A stretch of DNA of 12,590 nt from Bdellovibrionales bacterium (GCA_018968995.1 JAGWZD010000029.1:1-12590); one strand, 5' to 3'; positions 1-7,419 are shown, counted from the first letter of the stretch. Notes: generated by a model not told the origin, from the sequence alone. Program-made: numbers and translations.

Positions 1-518
1 TACTAACGAACGCATCAGGAGGCGTGAACACACGATTTCGTCCCGGAGACATCATGTTGATTGAGGATCACTTGAATCTGATGGGTGACAATCCGCTGAT
101 GGGACCAAACATTGCTGAACTTGGACCCCGCTTTCCGGACTTGACCGAGGCATGGAGCAGACTCTGCATCGAAGTGGTGGAAGAGGCCGCTAAAGAGCTC
201 GAAATGTCGACTTCGCGTGGCGTTTATGCGGGGGTTTTAGGACCTACTTATGAAACTCCTGCGGAGGTACGAATGCTTCGTACGTTGGGCGCTGACGCTG
301 TCGGAATGTCAACGATTCCTGAGGCGATCGCAGCCAACCATCTGGGAGTTCGTGTTGTTGGAGTCAGCTGCATCACGAACCTTGCGGCGGGGCTTTCAGG
401 GAGAAAGCTTACTCATAACGAAGTGATTCAAAACAGTCGTCTGGCAGCTGGAAAATTATGTGACCTGCTTGAACTGGCTCTTCCACGTCTCGCTAGAACT
501 AAGGGAGCACTCGCGTGA
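1..518 (+). CDS. punA: Purine-nucleoside phosphorylase, C-terminal part (5' end outside window)
   Basis: Phosphorolysis of purine (deoxy)nucleosides to free base and (deoxy)ribose-1-phosphate, in the cytosol. The gene is open from position 3, beyond the left edge; the GTG at 24 is an internal codon, because the residues before it read LTNASGG, a conserved family motif. About 171 residues are present. Visible signatures of the trimeric PNP class are MLIEDHLNLMG, GVYAGVLGPTYETPAE (purine-site Glu), VGMSTIPE (Met/Thr that contact ribose and phosphate) and SCITNLAAG, whose Asn marks the 6-oxopurine (guanosine/inosine) specific type. It is the first visible member of a salvage operon, and its TGA stop overlaps the GTG start of the cytidine deaminase in the sequence GTGA. 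The symbol is by family resemblance; an MTA-phosphorylase role is less likely because of that Asn. Confidence 0.93.
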   Translation, partial: LTNASGGVNTRFRPGDIMLIEDHLNLMGDNPLMGPNIAELGPRFPDLTEAWSRLCIEVVEEAAKELEMSTSRGVYAGVLGPTYETPAEVRMLRTLGADAVGMSTIPEAIAANHLGVRVVGVSCITNLAAGLSGRKLTHNEVIQNSRLAAGKLCDLLELALPRLARTKGALA

Positions 519-946
519 AATCAAAACCACTTGAAAAAGTCCCGCCGAAACTAAAGTCACTCTACGAACTCGCCAAGAAATCCCGAAAACGTTCTTACAG
601 CCCCTATAGCGGTCACCAAGTGGGGGCCGCCATTCGGACTTCTGGCGGAAAACTATATGGCGGTTGTAATGTCGAAAACTCGTCTTACGGAGCAACCATC
701 TGTGCCGAGCGGGTGGCCATCCAAAAAGCCATCAGCGAAGGGCCGCTTCGCATCGCCGAAGTGATGGTGGTAACAGACTCTACTCCTCCGTGGCCACCGT
801 GTGGAATGTGTAGACAGGTCATCGCTGAGTTTGGCCCTGATGCACTCCTCTATACTGCAAACTTAAAAGGACAGATGGAGTCTTTCCAGTTATCAGAAAT
901 ATTTTCACAAGCCTTTACTCCCGCGCATCTTCGCAAGAAAAAATGA
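515..946 (+). CDS. cdd: Cytidine deaminase (zinc-dependent)
   Basis: Deaminates cytidine and deoxycytidine to uridine and deoxyuridine in pyrimidine salvage. At 143 residues it matches the short homotetrameric class (about 130-140). The N-terminal substrate loop CNVEN is at 51-55. The zinc site is CAE at 63-65 (Cys63 ligand, Glu65 proton shuttle) plus PCGMC at 95-99 (Cys96 and Cys99 ligands). The start is GTG; an AAGGGAG ribosome binding site at 501-507, seven bases upstream, supports it. It overlaps the PNP stop by 4 nt, and its own stop overlaps the next start by 4 nt (ATGA), so translation is probably coupled on both sides. The C-terminus is lysine-rich (RKKK). No oddity in the active site. 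Confidence 0.95.
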   Translation: MKSKPLEKVPPKLKSLYELAKKSRKRSYSPYSGHQVGAAIRTSGGKLYGGCNVENSSYGATICAERVAIQKAISEGPLRIAEVMVVTDSTPPWPPCGMCRQVIAEFGPDALLYTANLKGQMESFQLSEIFSQAFTPAHLRKKK

Positions 947-2319
947 GACAAAGAAAAACAGCTTCAGAGACTTGGATCCGTAACGCCTGGGTGATTACAC
1001 AGGACTCGAAGCGCGCAGTTTTCGAGGGCAGCGTTAGAATTGTAGATGATTTTATCGCTGAGGTACGCAAAGGAGCCCCATCAAGAATTAGCTCGGGAAC
1101 CAAGGTCGTTGAGGGTCGAGGTCGTGCGTTAATACCGGGGTTTGTCCAAGCCCACATTCATCTTTGCCAAACTCTTTTCAGAAATCTCGCTGACGATTTA
1201 GAGTTGCTCGAGTGGCTGTCTGAAAGAATTTGGGTTTACGAGGCGGCACACTCACACTCTACTCTTCGAACGAGTGCGCTTCTTGGAATTCACGAGCTTC
1301 TCTCGGGGGGCACTACCTGTATCCTGGATATGGGAACAGTCAGACATACCGGTAGCATTATTGAAGCCGTCCGAGAAACAGGCATACGAGCCAGCGTGGG
1401 AAAGTGTCTGATGGATCATCCAAAGACCACTCCACCCACTCTTCGAGAAAAGACTCGAGACGCTCTCCATGAGGCAAAATCTTTATTCGCTCAGTGGAAC
1501 GGAGCAGAAAATGACCGAATTCGAGTCTCGTACGCTCCACGATTCGTTGTCTCCTGCACTGAAGAACTTTTGCTCGAAGTCGCACGATTGTCACGCGAAC
1601 AAGGAGCCCTGATTCATACACACGCAAGCGAGAATCTTAAAGAAATTCAGCTCGTCAAAAAGCTAGTGAACTGTGAAAATATTGAGTACTTAGACCAACT
1701 GGGTCTAGCATCAGATCGCCTCGTGCTCGCACATTGTATTTGGCTGAAGCCCAACGAGCTTGGAATTTTAAAACGAACGGACACCAGTGTTGCTCACTGC
1801 CCAAGCTCAAACCTCAAGCTCGCTTCGGGAATCGCAAGAATTCCTGAAATGAGGCAGAAAGGGATTCGAGTTGCACTGGGTGCGGATGGTGCTCCTTGTA
1901 ATAACAGTCTAAGTGCTTTTCAGGAAATGCGACTGGCCGCTCTCATTCAGAAACCCGGCAATGGCCCTCGGAGCATGCGTGCACAAGAGGCTCTCGACAT
2001 GGCCACGCGCGAGGGCGCAAAGGCACTTCATTGGTTTGATAAAATTGGCTCGATTGAAGTTGGAAAACGGGCTGACCTCACTTTGGTAAACCTCAGTCAT
2101 CCTGAAAATCTAGCTCCCGTCCCTCGACGACCCAAGGACTTGGCCGAGACCCTGGTTTCGTCACTTGTGTATTCGGCTCAGTCACAGCATGTTGAAGGAA
2201 CATGGGTCGATGGAAAGCTTCTCTATTGGGGCGGCAGGGTTCGCAGTATCGATAGAGATAAACTTGTAAAAGATGCGCGAGAGGCGCAACGTCAAATTCT
2301 GTCACGGAGGCGCCGATGA
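943..2319 (+). CDS. Amidohydrolase, 5'-deoxyadenosine / MTA / SAH deaminase type
   Basis: Metal-dependent hydrolase of the ATZ/TRZ-MtaD branch of the amidohydrolase superfamily, 458 residues. A small beta-sandwich N-terminus (about 1-60) precedes the TIM barrel. Metal and catalytic residues visible are HIH at 71-73, Glu100 in WVYE, HASE at 227-230, His264 in AHCIWL and Asp315 in GADGAPCNN. The stretches HLCQTLFR, HCPSSNLKLASG and GADGAPCNN resemble proteins annotated as 5'-deoxyadenosine deaminases, which convert 5'-deoxyadenosine, MTA or SAH to the inosine analogues. Next to a phosphorylase and cytidine deaminase this fits nucleoside salvage; the exact substrate cannot be read from sequence, and guanine deaminase is a less likely alternative. 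There is no clear ribosome binding site; translation is probably coupled through the ATGA overlap with cdd. The C-terminus is very basic (RRRR). Confidence 0.88.
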   Translation: MRQRKTASETWIRNAWVITQDSKRAVFEGSVRIVDDFIAEVRKGAPSRISSGTKVVEGRGRALIPGFVQAHIHLCQTLFRNLADDLELLEWLSERIWVYEAAHSHSTLRTSALLGIHELLSGGTTCILDMGTVRHTGSIIEAVRETGIRASVGKCLMDHPKTTPPTLREKTRDALHEAKSLFAQWNGAENDRIRVSYAPRFVVSCTEELLLEVARLSREQGALIHTHASENLKEIQLVKKLVNCENIEYLDQLGLASDRLVLAHCIWLKPNELGILKRTDTSVAHCPSSNLKLASGIARIPEMRQKGIRVALGADGAPCNNSLSAFQEMRLAALIQKPGNGPRSMRAQEALDMATREGAKALHWFDKIGSIEVGKRADLTLVNLSHPENLAPVPRRPKDLAETLVSSLVYSAQSQHVEGTWVDGKLLYWGGRVRSIDRDKLVKDAREAQRQILSRRRR

Positions 2320-3317
2320 CTGAATCGTATGAAGGAAATTGGGCATCCCAAGCCAGCTACTCGGATCTATTTTTTAAACTCTTAGATCCTGCATTTTTAA
2401 TCGACGGTGAATCTTTGAAAATTCTTGAGATCAATGACGCCGCTGAGAAGATCTTAGGTGGCTCGGCCGAAGAGCTCCGAGAACAATCGATTGAGCGATG
2501 GATCCCAGAGGCCGAAAGGGCTGACTTTGCTCTACAAGTGCGGGTCACCATGAGGCGCTACCACCCCCGATTGCATGAAATCTCTATCCAGTGTGCTGAC
2601 GGAAGGACCCGGCTTTATCGCTGTGACCTCTGCCAACTTCAGACTCAGGACGTCAATAAACATCGTTCAGTATTACAAATCATCGCTCACGATATCACCG
2701 CTCAGCGCGAGGCTGAACAAAATGCCCAGAAGTACCTGAGTGAGCTTCAAACCGCGCTTTCAGACCTAAAAGCAGCCAATGAGAAACTCGAGTCGATGTC
2801 CGTCACCGATGAGATGACAGGAATTCATAATTTCAGGTATCTCAAACAACGCCTCGAGATCGAACATCGACGCGCGATACGATTCAAACGACCCTATGCA
2901 ATCTTGTTTTTAGATGTGGATCACTTCAAACACTACAATGATAGAAATGGGCATCCTGCAGGAGACGCCCTTCTACGAGGGCTAGCACAGCTTCTAAAGA
3001 AATCATCGCGAGAGACCGACTGTGTTGCTCGTTATGGAGGTGAAGAATTTGTGATACTCGCCCCCGAGACCAACGAGCAACAGGGGTCGGAATTTGCCGA
3101 AAGACTTCGTAAAATCATCACGTCGGCCGGCTTTGAAAATGGCGAGCATCAGCCCTTAGGATGCATCTCGGTCAGTATCGGTGTGGCCTGCTATCCGGAA
3201 TCAGCCCCCTCTGCTGAAGACACCCTCAAGGCAGCCGATGAAGCCCTCTACCATTCAAAGAAAAGCGGACGAAACCGGGTCACGAGGTACTCCAAACCTC
3301 ATCCCGCAGAATCTTGA
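2316..3317 (+). CDS. PAS-GGDEF diguanylate cyclase
   Basis: Predicted to make c-di-GMP from two GTP. Its 333 residues hold a PAS-like sensor fold at about 15-130 (ending in the typical ...IIAHDITAQREAE junction), a coiled-coil linker at about 130-162 and a GGDEF domain at about 163-326. The domain starts with DEMTGIHN (165 on). The metal-site DVDHFK is at 200-205 and the signature is GGEEF at 241-245, an active variant. RETD at 232-235, exactly five residues before GGEEF, is an intact RxxD inhibitory site, so product feedback is expected. There is no signal peptide or membrane segment, so it is cytosolic. The start overlaps the deaminase stop as ATGA and has its own strong GGAGG at 2306-2310, five bases upstream. 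The PAS ligand is unknown. The 3' end overlaps the acylphosphatase gene on the opposite strand. Confidence 0.93.
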   Translation: MTESYEGNWASQASYSDLFFKLLDPAFLIDGESLKILEINDAAEKILGGSAEELREQSIERWIPEAERADFALQVRVTMRRYHPRLHEISIQCADGRTRLYRCDLCQLQTQDVNKHRSVLQIIAHDITAQREAEQNAQKYLSELQTALSDLKAANEKLESMSVTDEMTGIHNFRYLKQRLEIEHRRAIRFKRPYAILFLDVDHFKHYNDRNGHPAGDALLRGLAQLLKKSSRETDCVARYGGEEFVILAPETNEQQGSEFAERLRKIITSAGFENGEHQPLGCISVSIGVACYPESAPSAEDTLKAADEALYHSKKSGRNRVTRYSKPHPAES

Positions 3318-3621
3318 AGCCAGTTTCCCATTTGAAATTAGCGACTTCGAGCAGCTCCCGACGAACTGCTTCCACTTGAACTGGCGGCTCAAGCCCTGAG
3401 CCCAGAAACTGCTCAATACGCGATACGGTCTCTGGCAACCCCACAATCACAACCTCAACAGCCCCGTTCGGAAGGTTTTTAACCCACCCTGAAATGGCCT
3501 GATCTTGGCCCTCAGCCTCACAAACCGTCCGGATTCCCCGCTGTACCTGAGCCCTGCAGCCCACCCCTTGTACCCGCCCCCGAAGCTCAAACCGGACCCC
3601 AATTCTCTCTGGAATGTTCAC
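3280..3621 (-). CDS. Acylphosphatase
   Basis: Hydrolyses the carboxyl-phosphate bond of acylphosphates such as acetyl phosphate or 1,3-bisphosphoglycerate; small cytosolic alpha/beta enzyme. Both family motifs are present. GRVQGVGCR is at 15-23, with phosphate-binding Arg23, and SGWVKNLPNGAVEV is at 44-57, with catalytic Asn49. Cys22 stands where Phe is usual (GVGFR). Length is 113 residues, slightly longer than the usual 90-100 owing to a C-terminal tail after the last strand. The start is GTG at 3621, chosen because it leaves a normal N-terminus before the first strand. The gene converges on the diguanylate cyclase with a 38-nt coding overlap (3280-3317) and diverges from rplU across 48 nt, so it is a single-gene transcription unit. 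Confidence 0.9.
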   Translation of the reverse strand: MNIPERIGVRFELRGRVQGVGCRAQVQRGIRTVCEAEGQDQAISGWVKNLPNGAVEVVIVGLPETVSRIEQFLGSGLEPPVQVEAVRRELLEVANFKWETGFKILRDEVWSTS

Positions 3622-3669
3622 AGCTTAATTCTTGACAGTCCTATGCGGTTCGGGCAAGTTCCTTCGCCT

Positions 3670-4185
3670 ATGTACGCAGTTATTGAAACCGGTGGAAAAC
3701 AGTACCGAGTCGCGCCCGGAGACCTGATTCAGGTTGAAAAACTGGAAGGCGGCAAAGGTTCACAAGTAAAATTTGATAAGATCCTTTTCGCAAGCAAAGG
3801 CGCAGCCGATAGCGCGCAAATTTGGCTTGGAAAGCCTTACTTAAACGGCGCAACCGTTGAAGCTGAAGTGCTGGCTCAAGGCCGTGGCGATAAGGTGCTC
3901 ATCGTGAAAATGAAGCGCCGCAAGCAATACCGCCGCACCCAGGGTCATCGTCAGGAGCTCACGCAGCTGCTGATCACTCAGGTGTCCAACGGTGCTGGTG
4001 AGTCTGCAAACTTGTCAGACGCCGACAAGAAGGCGAAGCTGGCGAAGTTCATCAACCCGCTCAAGGCAAAAGGCCTCGCTCATACTCCGAAGACAGTTGG
4101 ATCTCGTAAGCGTCTTTCGGCTGCTGTTAAGGCCAAGGCCGCTGCTCCGAAGGCAGCCGCTAAAAAGTCTGCGAGCAAGAAGTAA
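3670..4185 (+). CDS. rplU: 50S ribosomal protein L21 with long C-terminal extension
   Basis: Large-subunit protein that binds 23S rRNA near L20. The start at 3670 gives the canonical MYAVIETGGKQYRV N-terminus; the frame is open further upstream (ATG at 3643), but that would add nine residues foreign to L21. Residues 1 to about 103 form the complete L21 domain, including MKRRKQYRRTQGHRQ (81-95), matching the conserved basic loop KRRK..R.QGHRQ. The protein continues to 171 residues, about 68 more than the usual 103. The extra part has a charged segment at about 111-145 and a Lys/Ala-rich tail at about 150-171, probably disordered and RNA-binding. No strong ribosome binding site or clear promoter is visible in the 48 nt upstream. 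rpmA follows after 17 nt, the usual L21-L27 operon. Confidence 0.95.
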   Translation: MYAVIETGGKQYRVAPGDLIQVEKLEGGKGSQVKFDKILFASKGAADSAQIWLGKPYLNGATVEAEVLAQGRGDKVLIVKMKRRKQYRRTQGHRQELTQLLITQVSNGAGESANLSDADKKAKLAKFINPLKAKGLAHTPKTVGSRKRLSAAVKAKAAAPKAAAKKSASKK

Positions 4186-4202
4186 GAGATAGGTAACAAG
4201 TC

Positions 4203-4460
4203 ATGGCACATAAAAAAGCAGGCGGTAGCTCTAAGAACGGTCGCGACTCCAACCCAAAGATGCGTGGTGTGAAGCGCTACGGTGGTCAGCTTGTACGAAC
4301 CGGTGAGATTCTTTGCCGCCAGGTAGGAACACAGTTCCATCCAGGTCGCAATGTAGGCCTAGGTCGAGATTTCACGATCTACTCCTTGATTGATGGCGTG
4401 GTGAAGTTTGAGCGTCACGACAAGACTCGCAAAAAGATCTCTGTTTACCCTGCCGCTTAA
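4203..4460 (+). CDS. rpmA: 50S ribosomal protein L27
   Basis: L27 lies by the peptidyl-transferase centre, where its N-terminal tail reaches the tRNA ends. The 85 residues are full length. The N-terminus [16 protein letters not shown] is the uncleaved, canonical form, with no Firmicutes-type propeptide. The core GVKRYGGQ, the GTQFHPG motif, VGLGRDFT and LIDGVVKFE all fit the family. A short AGG at 4191-4193 may serve as ribosome binding site, and coupling to rplU 17 nt upstream is likely. A strong intrinsic terminator follows about 55 nt after the stop codon, so rplU-rpmA forms its own transcription unit, or is at least attenuated before obgE. Confidence 0.97.
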   Translation: MAHKKAGGSSKNGRDSNPKMRGVKRYGGQLVRTGEILCRQVGTQFHPGRNVGLGRDFTIYSLIDGVVKFERHDKTRKKISVYPAA

Positions 4461-4514
4461 TTCAGCTGGGCGCCCTTAGGGCATCAGGCGAATTCAGCAG
4501 CTCTATTTTGAGAC

Positions 4515-4550
4515 AGAAGCCGGCTTCCATGTTGAAGCCGGCTTTTGCAT
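4515..4550 (+). terminator. Intrinsic terminator after rplU-rpmA
   Basis: The arms are 4515-4527 (AGAAGCCGGCTTC) and 4534-4546 (GAAGCCGGCTTTT). They pair over 13 bp with one G-U, around the 6-nt loop CATGTT, and the second arm runs into TTTT (4543-4546). The GC-rich core next to a short U-run is the standard rho-independent layout. Each arm is itself palindromic at AAGCCGGCTT. It lies between rpmA and obgE, so obgE and the genes after it probably have their own promoter in 4551-4624. I could not identify that promoter with confidence. Confidence 0.82.
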
Positions 4551-4624
4551 TTCAGCGAAGCGACCACCACCTCGAAAAGACCTGTGCCTCGCCGCGTCAA
4601 GTGTGATAGAAGTCCTGAAAAATC

Positions 4625-5782
4625 ATGCGTTTTATCGATGAAGCCAAAATTAAACTTTCCGCCGGCAGAGGCGGTCCCGGATGTGTCAGTTTCCGGCGTG
4701 AGACCTTTGAGCCCCGCGGTGGACCCGATGGGGGCGAAGGTGGCGCGGGTGGCGACGTTACTCTTGTTGCCTCATCCCAACTCAGCACCCTCCAAGACTT
4801 TCGCTTTAAACGAGAATACCGAGCCGGCAGTGGTGAACACGGAAGCGGTTCGAATAAATCAGGCAGGGACGGCGAAGACATCGAACTACGAGTGCCGGTG
4901 GGCACCATCATTCGAGACGCGGACTCCGGTGAAGTATTGATTGAGTTCATGGAAGACGGCCAGAAGTGGCTCGCCTGCAAAGGGGGCCGGGGCGGCAAAG
5001 GTAATTCCCATTTCGTATCCTCTACTTTTCAGGCACCTCGCTTTGCTCAACCCGGCGAAGAGGGAGAATTCAAAGAGGTCTCACTCGAACTCAAGCTTTT
5101 AGCAGATGCAGCCATCTTAGGTTTTCCGAATGCAGGAAAATCGACTCTCATTTCTCGAATCAGTGCTGCACGCCCCAAGATTGCGGACTACGCCTTCACT
5201 ACTCTGACCCCCAATCTGGGAGTGGTATCCATGCCCAATTATCAGAGCTTCGTGGTGGCCGATATTCCGGGTCTAATCGAAGGGGCTCATCGGGGCATGG
5301 GACTTGGACACCGATTCCTCAAGCACATTGAGCGCACCCGCGTCTTCATCCATTTAATGGATGGCACTAAGATTCTTGAGGACGTGACTAAGCCAGGTGA
5401 TCTTCAAAAAAATATCGACGCCGCGATGGACCTCGTAGTCGAGCGCTACAAGACCATTCGAAACGAATTAGGGCTTTTCAATGAGGCGTTACTGCACAAG
5501 CCAGAGATCGTGGCTCTGAATAAAGTCGATCTATTTGAGAGCGATCCCGAAATTATTGAGCGGGCACGCCTCGAGCTGCGAAAGCGCCTGACTTCGATTC
5601 GAGGTTCGCACCCCATCGGACAAGAGCCTTACATTCTTTCGGGCGTCACAGGCCGAGGAATCCCGGAGCTTTTGCACTCGGTCTTCGAACAAATTCAGTT
5701 GGGCTGGGAGGACGAAGAGCGAAGCCGAAGGGGCGCGCACAAAACAGCAGTCAAACTCCCAGACGATGAAGGGCTTCAATAG
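4625..5782 (+). CDS. obgE: Obg-family GTPase (CgtA), 50S assembly factor
   Basis: Essential GTPase that acts in late 50S assembly and links ribosome maturation to stress and (p)ppGpp. Its 385 residues are the normal length. The glycine-rich Obg fold spans about 1-158 (GRGGPGC, RGGPDGGEGGAGGDV, GGRGGKGN). The G domain spans about 159-345: P-loop GFPNAGKS (166-173), switch I FTT (191-193), DIPG (213-216), NKVD (299-302) and SGVTGRG as G5. A short acidic tail (EDEER, then LPDDEG) ends the protein, with no long OCT domain. The ATG at 4625 starts the canonical MRFIDEAKI. It has no strong ribosome binding site. nadD begins 2 nt after its stop. Confidence 0.97.
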   Translation: MRFIDEAKIKLSAGRGGPGCVSFRRETFEPRGGPDGGEGGAGGDVTLVASSQLSTLQDFRFKREYRAGSGEHGSGSNKSGRDGEDIELRVPVGTIIRDADSGEVLIEFMEDGQKWLACKGGRGGKGNSHFVSSTFQAPRFAQPGEEGEFKEVSLELKLLADAAILGFPNAGKSTLISRISAARPKIADYAFTTLTPNLGVVSMPNYQSFVVADIPGLIEGAHRGMGLGHRFLKHIERTRVFIHLMDGTKILEDVTKPGDLQKNIDAAMDLVVERYKTIRNELGLFNEALLHKPEIVALNKVDLFESDPEIIERARLELRKRLTSIRGSHPIGQEPYILSGVTGRGIPELLHSVFEQIQLGWEDEERSRRGAHKTAVKLPDDEGLQ

Positions 5783-5784
5783 TC

Positions 5785-6510
5785 GTGTTTCATTGGAATC
5801 AAGTGATCGGTATTTTCGGAGGAAGCTTTGATCCCCCGCACGCAGGTCACCGCGCCGCGGCAGAGGGGTTACTCCGCTTACCCGGTTTAAAAAAAGTGTG
5901 GATCCTCCCCTCCGGTAATCCTCCCTGGAAAAAGTCGGCCTCTTCAGCCCAGCGCCGACTTGAAATGTCCAAGTTGGCCTTTTCGAACCTTCCAGACGTC
6001 GAGGTTCATGATTGGGAAATAGAACTTGCATCACATACTCCGGAACAATCCACCACCACCTGGCGTCTTTTGGATTTTATTCGGCCAAAAACCTCCGGCG
6101 CCGAGCTTGCGTGGATCATTGGTGGAGATCAGCTTCTAGCTCTCGATAAATGGGAGAAATTCCCTGAACTGTTGGGCCGATGCCACTGGGTCATTCTACT
6201 CCGAAAGGGCGAGAAGCACTCTGAGTCTCCAGTCTTTAGAAAGCTTCTCGAATTTGAAGCCCGTGGACTCACTCAACCCATTCCGGGTGCAAACGCGTGG
6301 ATGGTTGCTGAAGACCTCAGCCGTGGTAAGCCCATCCGGATCGAGATCTTCCCTACCGAGGCGCCAGAGCTGTCCTCAACCCAGATTCGTGAAGAAGCAG
6401 CCCGGAGCGGAAGTGTCCAAAAAGCACAGGAAAATGGCTGGATAGCCCCAGCTGTTGCGCAATATTTGAAGGAGAAAAAGCTGTATGGTACCGGAAACCA
6501 TGACGTCTGA
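5785..6510 (+). CDS. nadD: Nicotinate-nucleotide adenylyltransferase
   Basis: Transfers AMP from ATP to nicotinate mononucleotide, giving deamido-NAD, the shared late step of NAD synthesis. At 241 residues it is slightly longer than the usual 190-220. The nucleotidyltransferase signature GIFGGSFDPPHAGH is at 9-22, with the HxGH-type catalytic histidines His19 and His22. LPSGNPPWKK (41-50) is the substrate loop, with Trp in place of the common His of NPPHK. IGGDQLLALDKW follows at 112-123, and SSTQIR at 197-202 is the C-terminal phosphate-binding motif. The start is GTG, 2 nt after the obgE stop; an AAGGG about 11 nt upstream is a rather distant ribosome binding site, so coupling with obgE is likely. 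The 3' end overlaps rsfS by 26 nt. Confidence 0.95.
   Translation: MFHWNQVIGIFGGSFDPPHAGHRAAAEGLLRLPGLKKVWILPSGNPPWKKSASSAQRRLEMSKLAFSNLPDVEVHDWEIELASHTPEQSTTTWRLLDFIRPKTSGAELAWIIGGDQLLALDKWEKFPELLGRCHWVILLRKGEKHSESPVFRKLLEFEARGLTQPIPGANAWMVAEDLSRGKPIRIEIFPTEAPELSSTQIREEAARSGSVQKAQENGWIAPAVAQYLKEKKLYGTGNHDV
6469..6474 (+). promoter_or_regulatory. Ribosome binding site of rsfS inside nadD
   Basis: AAGGAG lies ten bases before the ATG at 6485, within the nadD coding region. In-frame ATGs at 6500 and 6515 have no comparable site at a usual distance, so this motif favours the 6485 start and the 26-nt overlap with nadD. Confidence 0.55.
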
Positions 6511-6922
6511 AACCATGTCCCAAACCAAAAAGAACCGAACCGACTCTGCCTCTAAAGAACGAGCCCTTGAGTGCGCTCGTGCTGCTCTTGAGAAAAAGGC
6601 TGAGAATATTCGAGTCCTAGACCTGACTCGCCTTTCAGGATTCACAGACTACTTCGTCATTTGCAGTGGCCTTTCGGACCGACAGGTTCAAGCCATCGCT
6701 ACTTCGGTTGAACAGCATCTGGAGGCACAGGGCGCCGAACTGGTTAACTTTGAGGGCTTCTCCGACGGACGATGGGTGTTGATGGATTTTGGCGATGTCG
6801 TGGTTCATGTCTTTCAAGACGCTCTTCGAGATTACTACGACCTGGAAAATCTTTGGGCAGACGCCCCACGGGTGACTATACCCACAGAGTTTTATGGAAC
6901 ATCTTCGGGAAACTTGAACTAA
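6485..6922 (+). CDS. rsfS: Ribosomal silencing factor RsfS (YbeB/Iojap family)
   Basis: Binds L14 on the 50S subunit and blocks subunit joining in starvation. The 145 residues contain the complete domain from about residue 24: FTDYFVICSGLSDRQVQAIA (53-72), then FEGFSDGRWVLMDFGDVVVHVF and the signature RDYYDLENLWADAP (115-128). A polar N-terminal extension of about 20 residues depends on which of three in-frame ATGs is used (6485, 6500 or 6515); the AAGGAG at 6469 favours the first. It sits between nadD and rlmH, as in many proteobacteria, where ybeB (rsfS) and ybeA (rlmH) are neighbours. The gap to rlmH is 4 nt. Confidence 0.96.
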   Translation: MVPETMTSETMSQTKKNRTDSASKERALECARAALEKKAENIRVLDLTRLSGFTDYFVICSGLSDRQVQAIATSVEQHLEAQGAELVNFEGFSDGRWVLMDFGDVVVHVFQDALRDYYDLENLWADAPRVTIPTEFYGTSSGNLN

Positions 6923-6926
6923 GTTT

Positions 6927-7415
6927 GTGCGAATTGACGTCATCGCCTTTGGTAAACTCAAAGCTCCAGGACTAAGAGAGTGTGCCGACCACTACTTAAA
7001 ACTCGCCTCGCGGTTCATTGAGATTGAAGAACGCGAGATAAAGCCTCTGCAGGTCAGCGAAAAAAGTTCAGCGACGCGAGCACTCATACAAGAAAAAGAA
7101 GCGGCGCTCTTACTCACTGCACACAAATCGGGGGATCGCTCTGCACTCTATCTGCTCGACGAGGGTGGCAAGCTGCTTCGAACAGAGCAATGGGCCGATC
7201 TCGTCCGAACCTGGCAGGGCGACGGACTCACTCGTGTCACACTTGCGCTCGGTAGCTCCTTAGGGTTCTCTCCTACACTCAAGAGTCAAGCCCGCGGGGT
7301 TCTGTCTCTCGGCCCTCAGACGTTACCGCACGAATTAGCGCGAGTAGTCCTTTACGAACAGCTTTTCCGCTGCACCAGTCTTATTGCTGGGCACCCATAT
7401 CACGTTGAGGGTTAA
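6927..7415 (+). CDS. rlmH: 23S rRNA (pseudouridine1915-N3)-methyltransferase RlmH
   Basis: SPOUT-fold, SAM-dependent enzyme that methylates the pseudouridine at 1915 in helix 69 of 23S rRNA on assembled ribosomes. Its 162 residues are close to the usual 155. The C-terminal knot region is clear: TLPHELARVVLYEQLFR (132-148) and the terminal AGHPYH (154-159), where the final His is near the catalytic centre. The SAM-loop reads LALGSSLGF (107-115), whereas most members have a double glycine (IGGxxG); this looks like drift, not loss. The start is GTG, 4 nt after rsfS, without an obvious ribosome binding site. It ends the translation/NAD block; a 7-bp hairpin begins 5 nt after the stop codon. Confidence 0.93.
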   Translation: MRIDVIAFGKLKAPGLRECADHYLKLASRFIEIEEREIKPLQVSEKSSATRALIQEKEAALLLTAHKSGDRSALYLLDEGGKLLRTEQWADLVRTWQGDGLTRVTLALGSSLGFSPTLKSQARGVLSLGPQTLPHELARVVLYEQLFRCTSLIAGHPYHVEG

Positions 7416-7419
7416 CGAC

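Noticed and set aside
24..518. GTG at 24 as a start of a short, complete protein
   Set aside because: The codons before it encode the conserved LTNASGG of purine nucleoside phosphorylase, so the gene simply continues beyond the left edge.
3632..3637. Perfect TTGACA, a possible -35 box for rplU
   Set aside because: No TATAAT-like hexamer is found 15-19 nt downstream, and the implied transcript would begin almost on the rplU ATG.
3643..3669. Earlier ATG in frame with rplU
   Set aside because: It would add nine residues before the canonical MYAVIETGGKQYRV start, without a ribosome binding site.
4459..4498. AATTCAGC repeated at 4459 and 4491, and a GCCC-TTA-GGGC mini-hairpin after rpmA
   Set aside because: Eight-base repeats and a 4-bp stem are too short to mean much; the strong terminator at 4515 explains the 3' end better.
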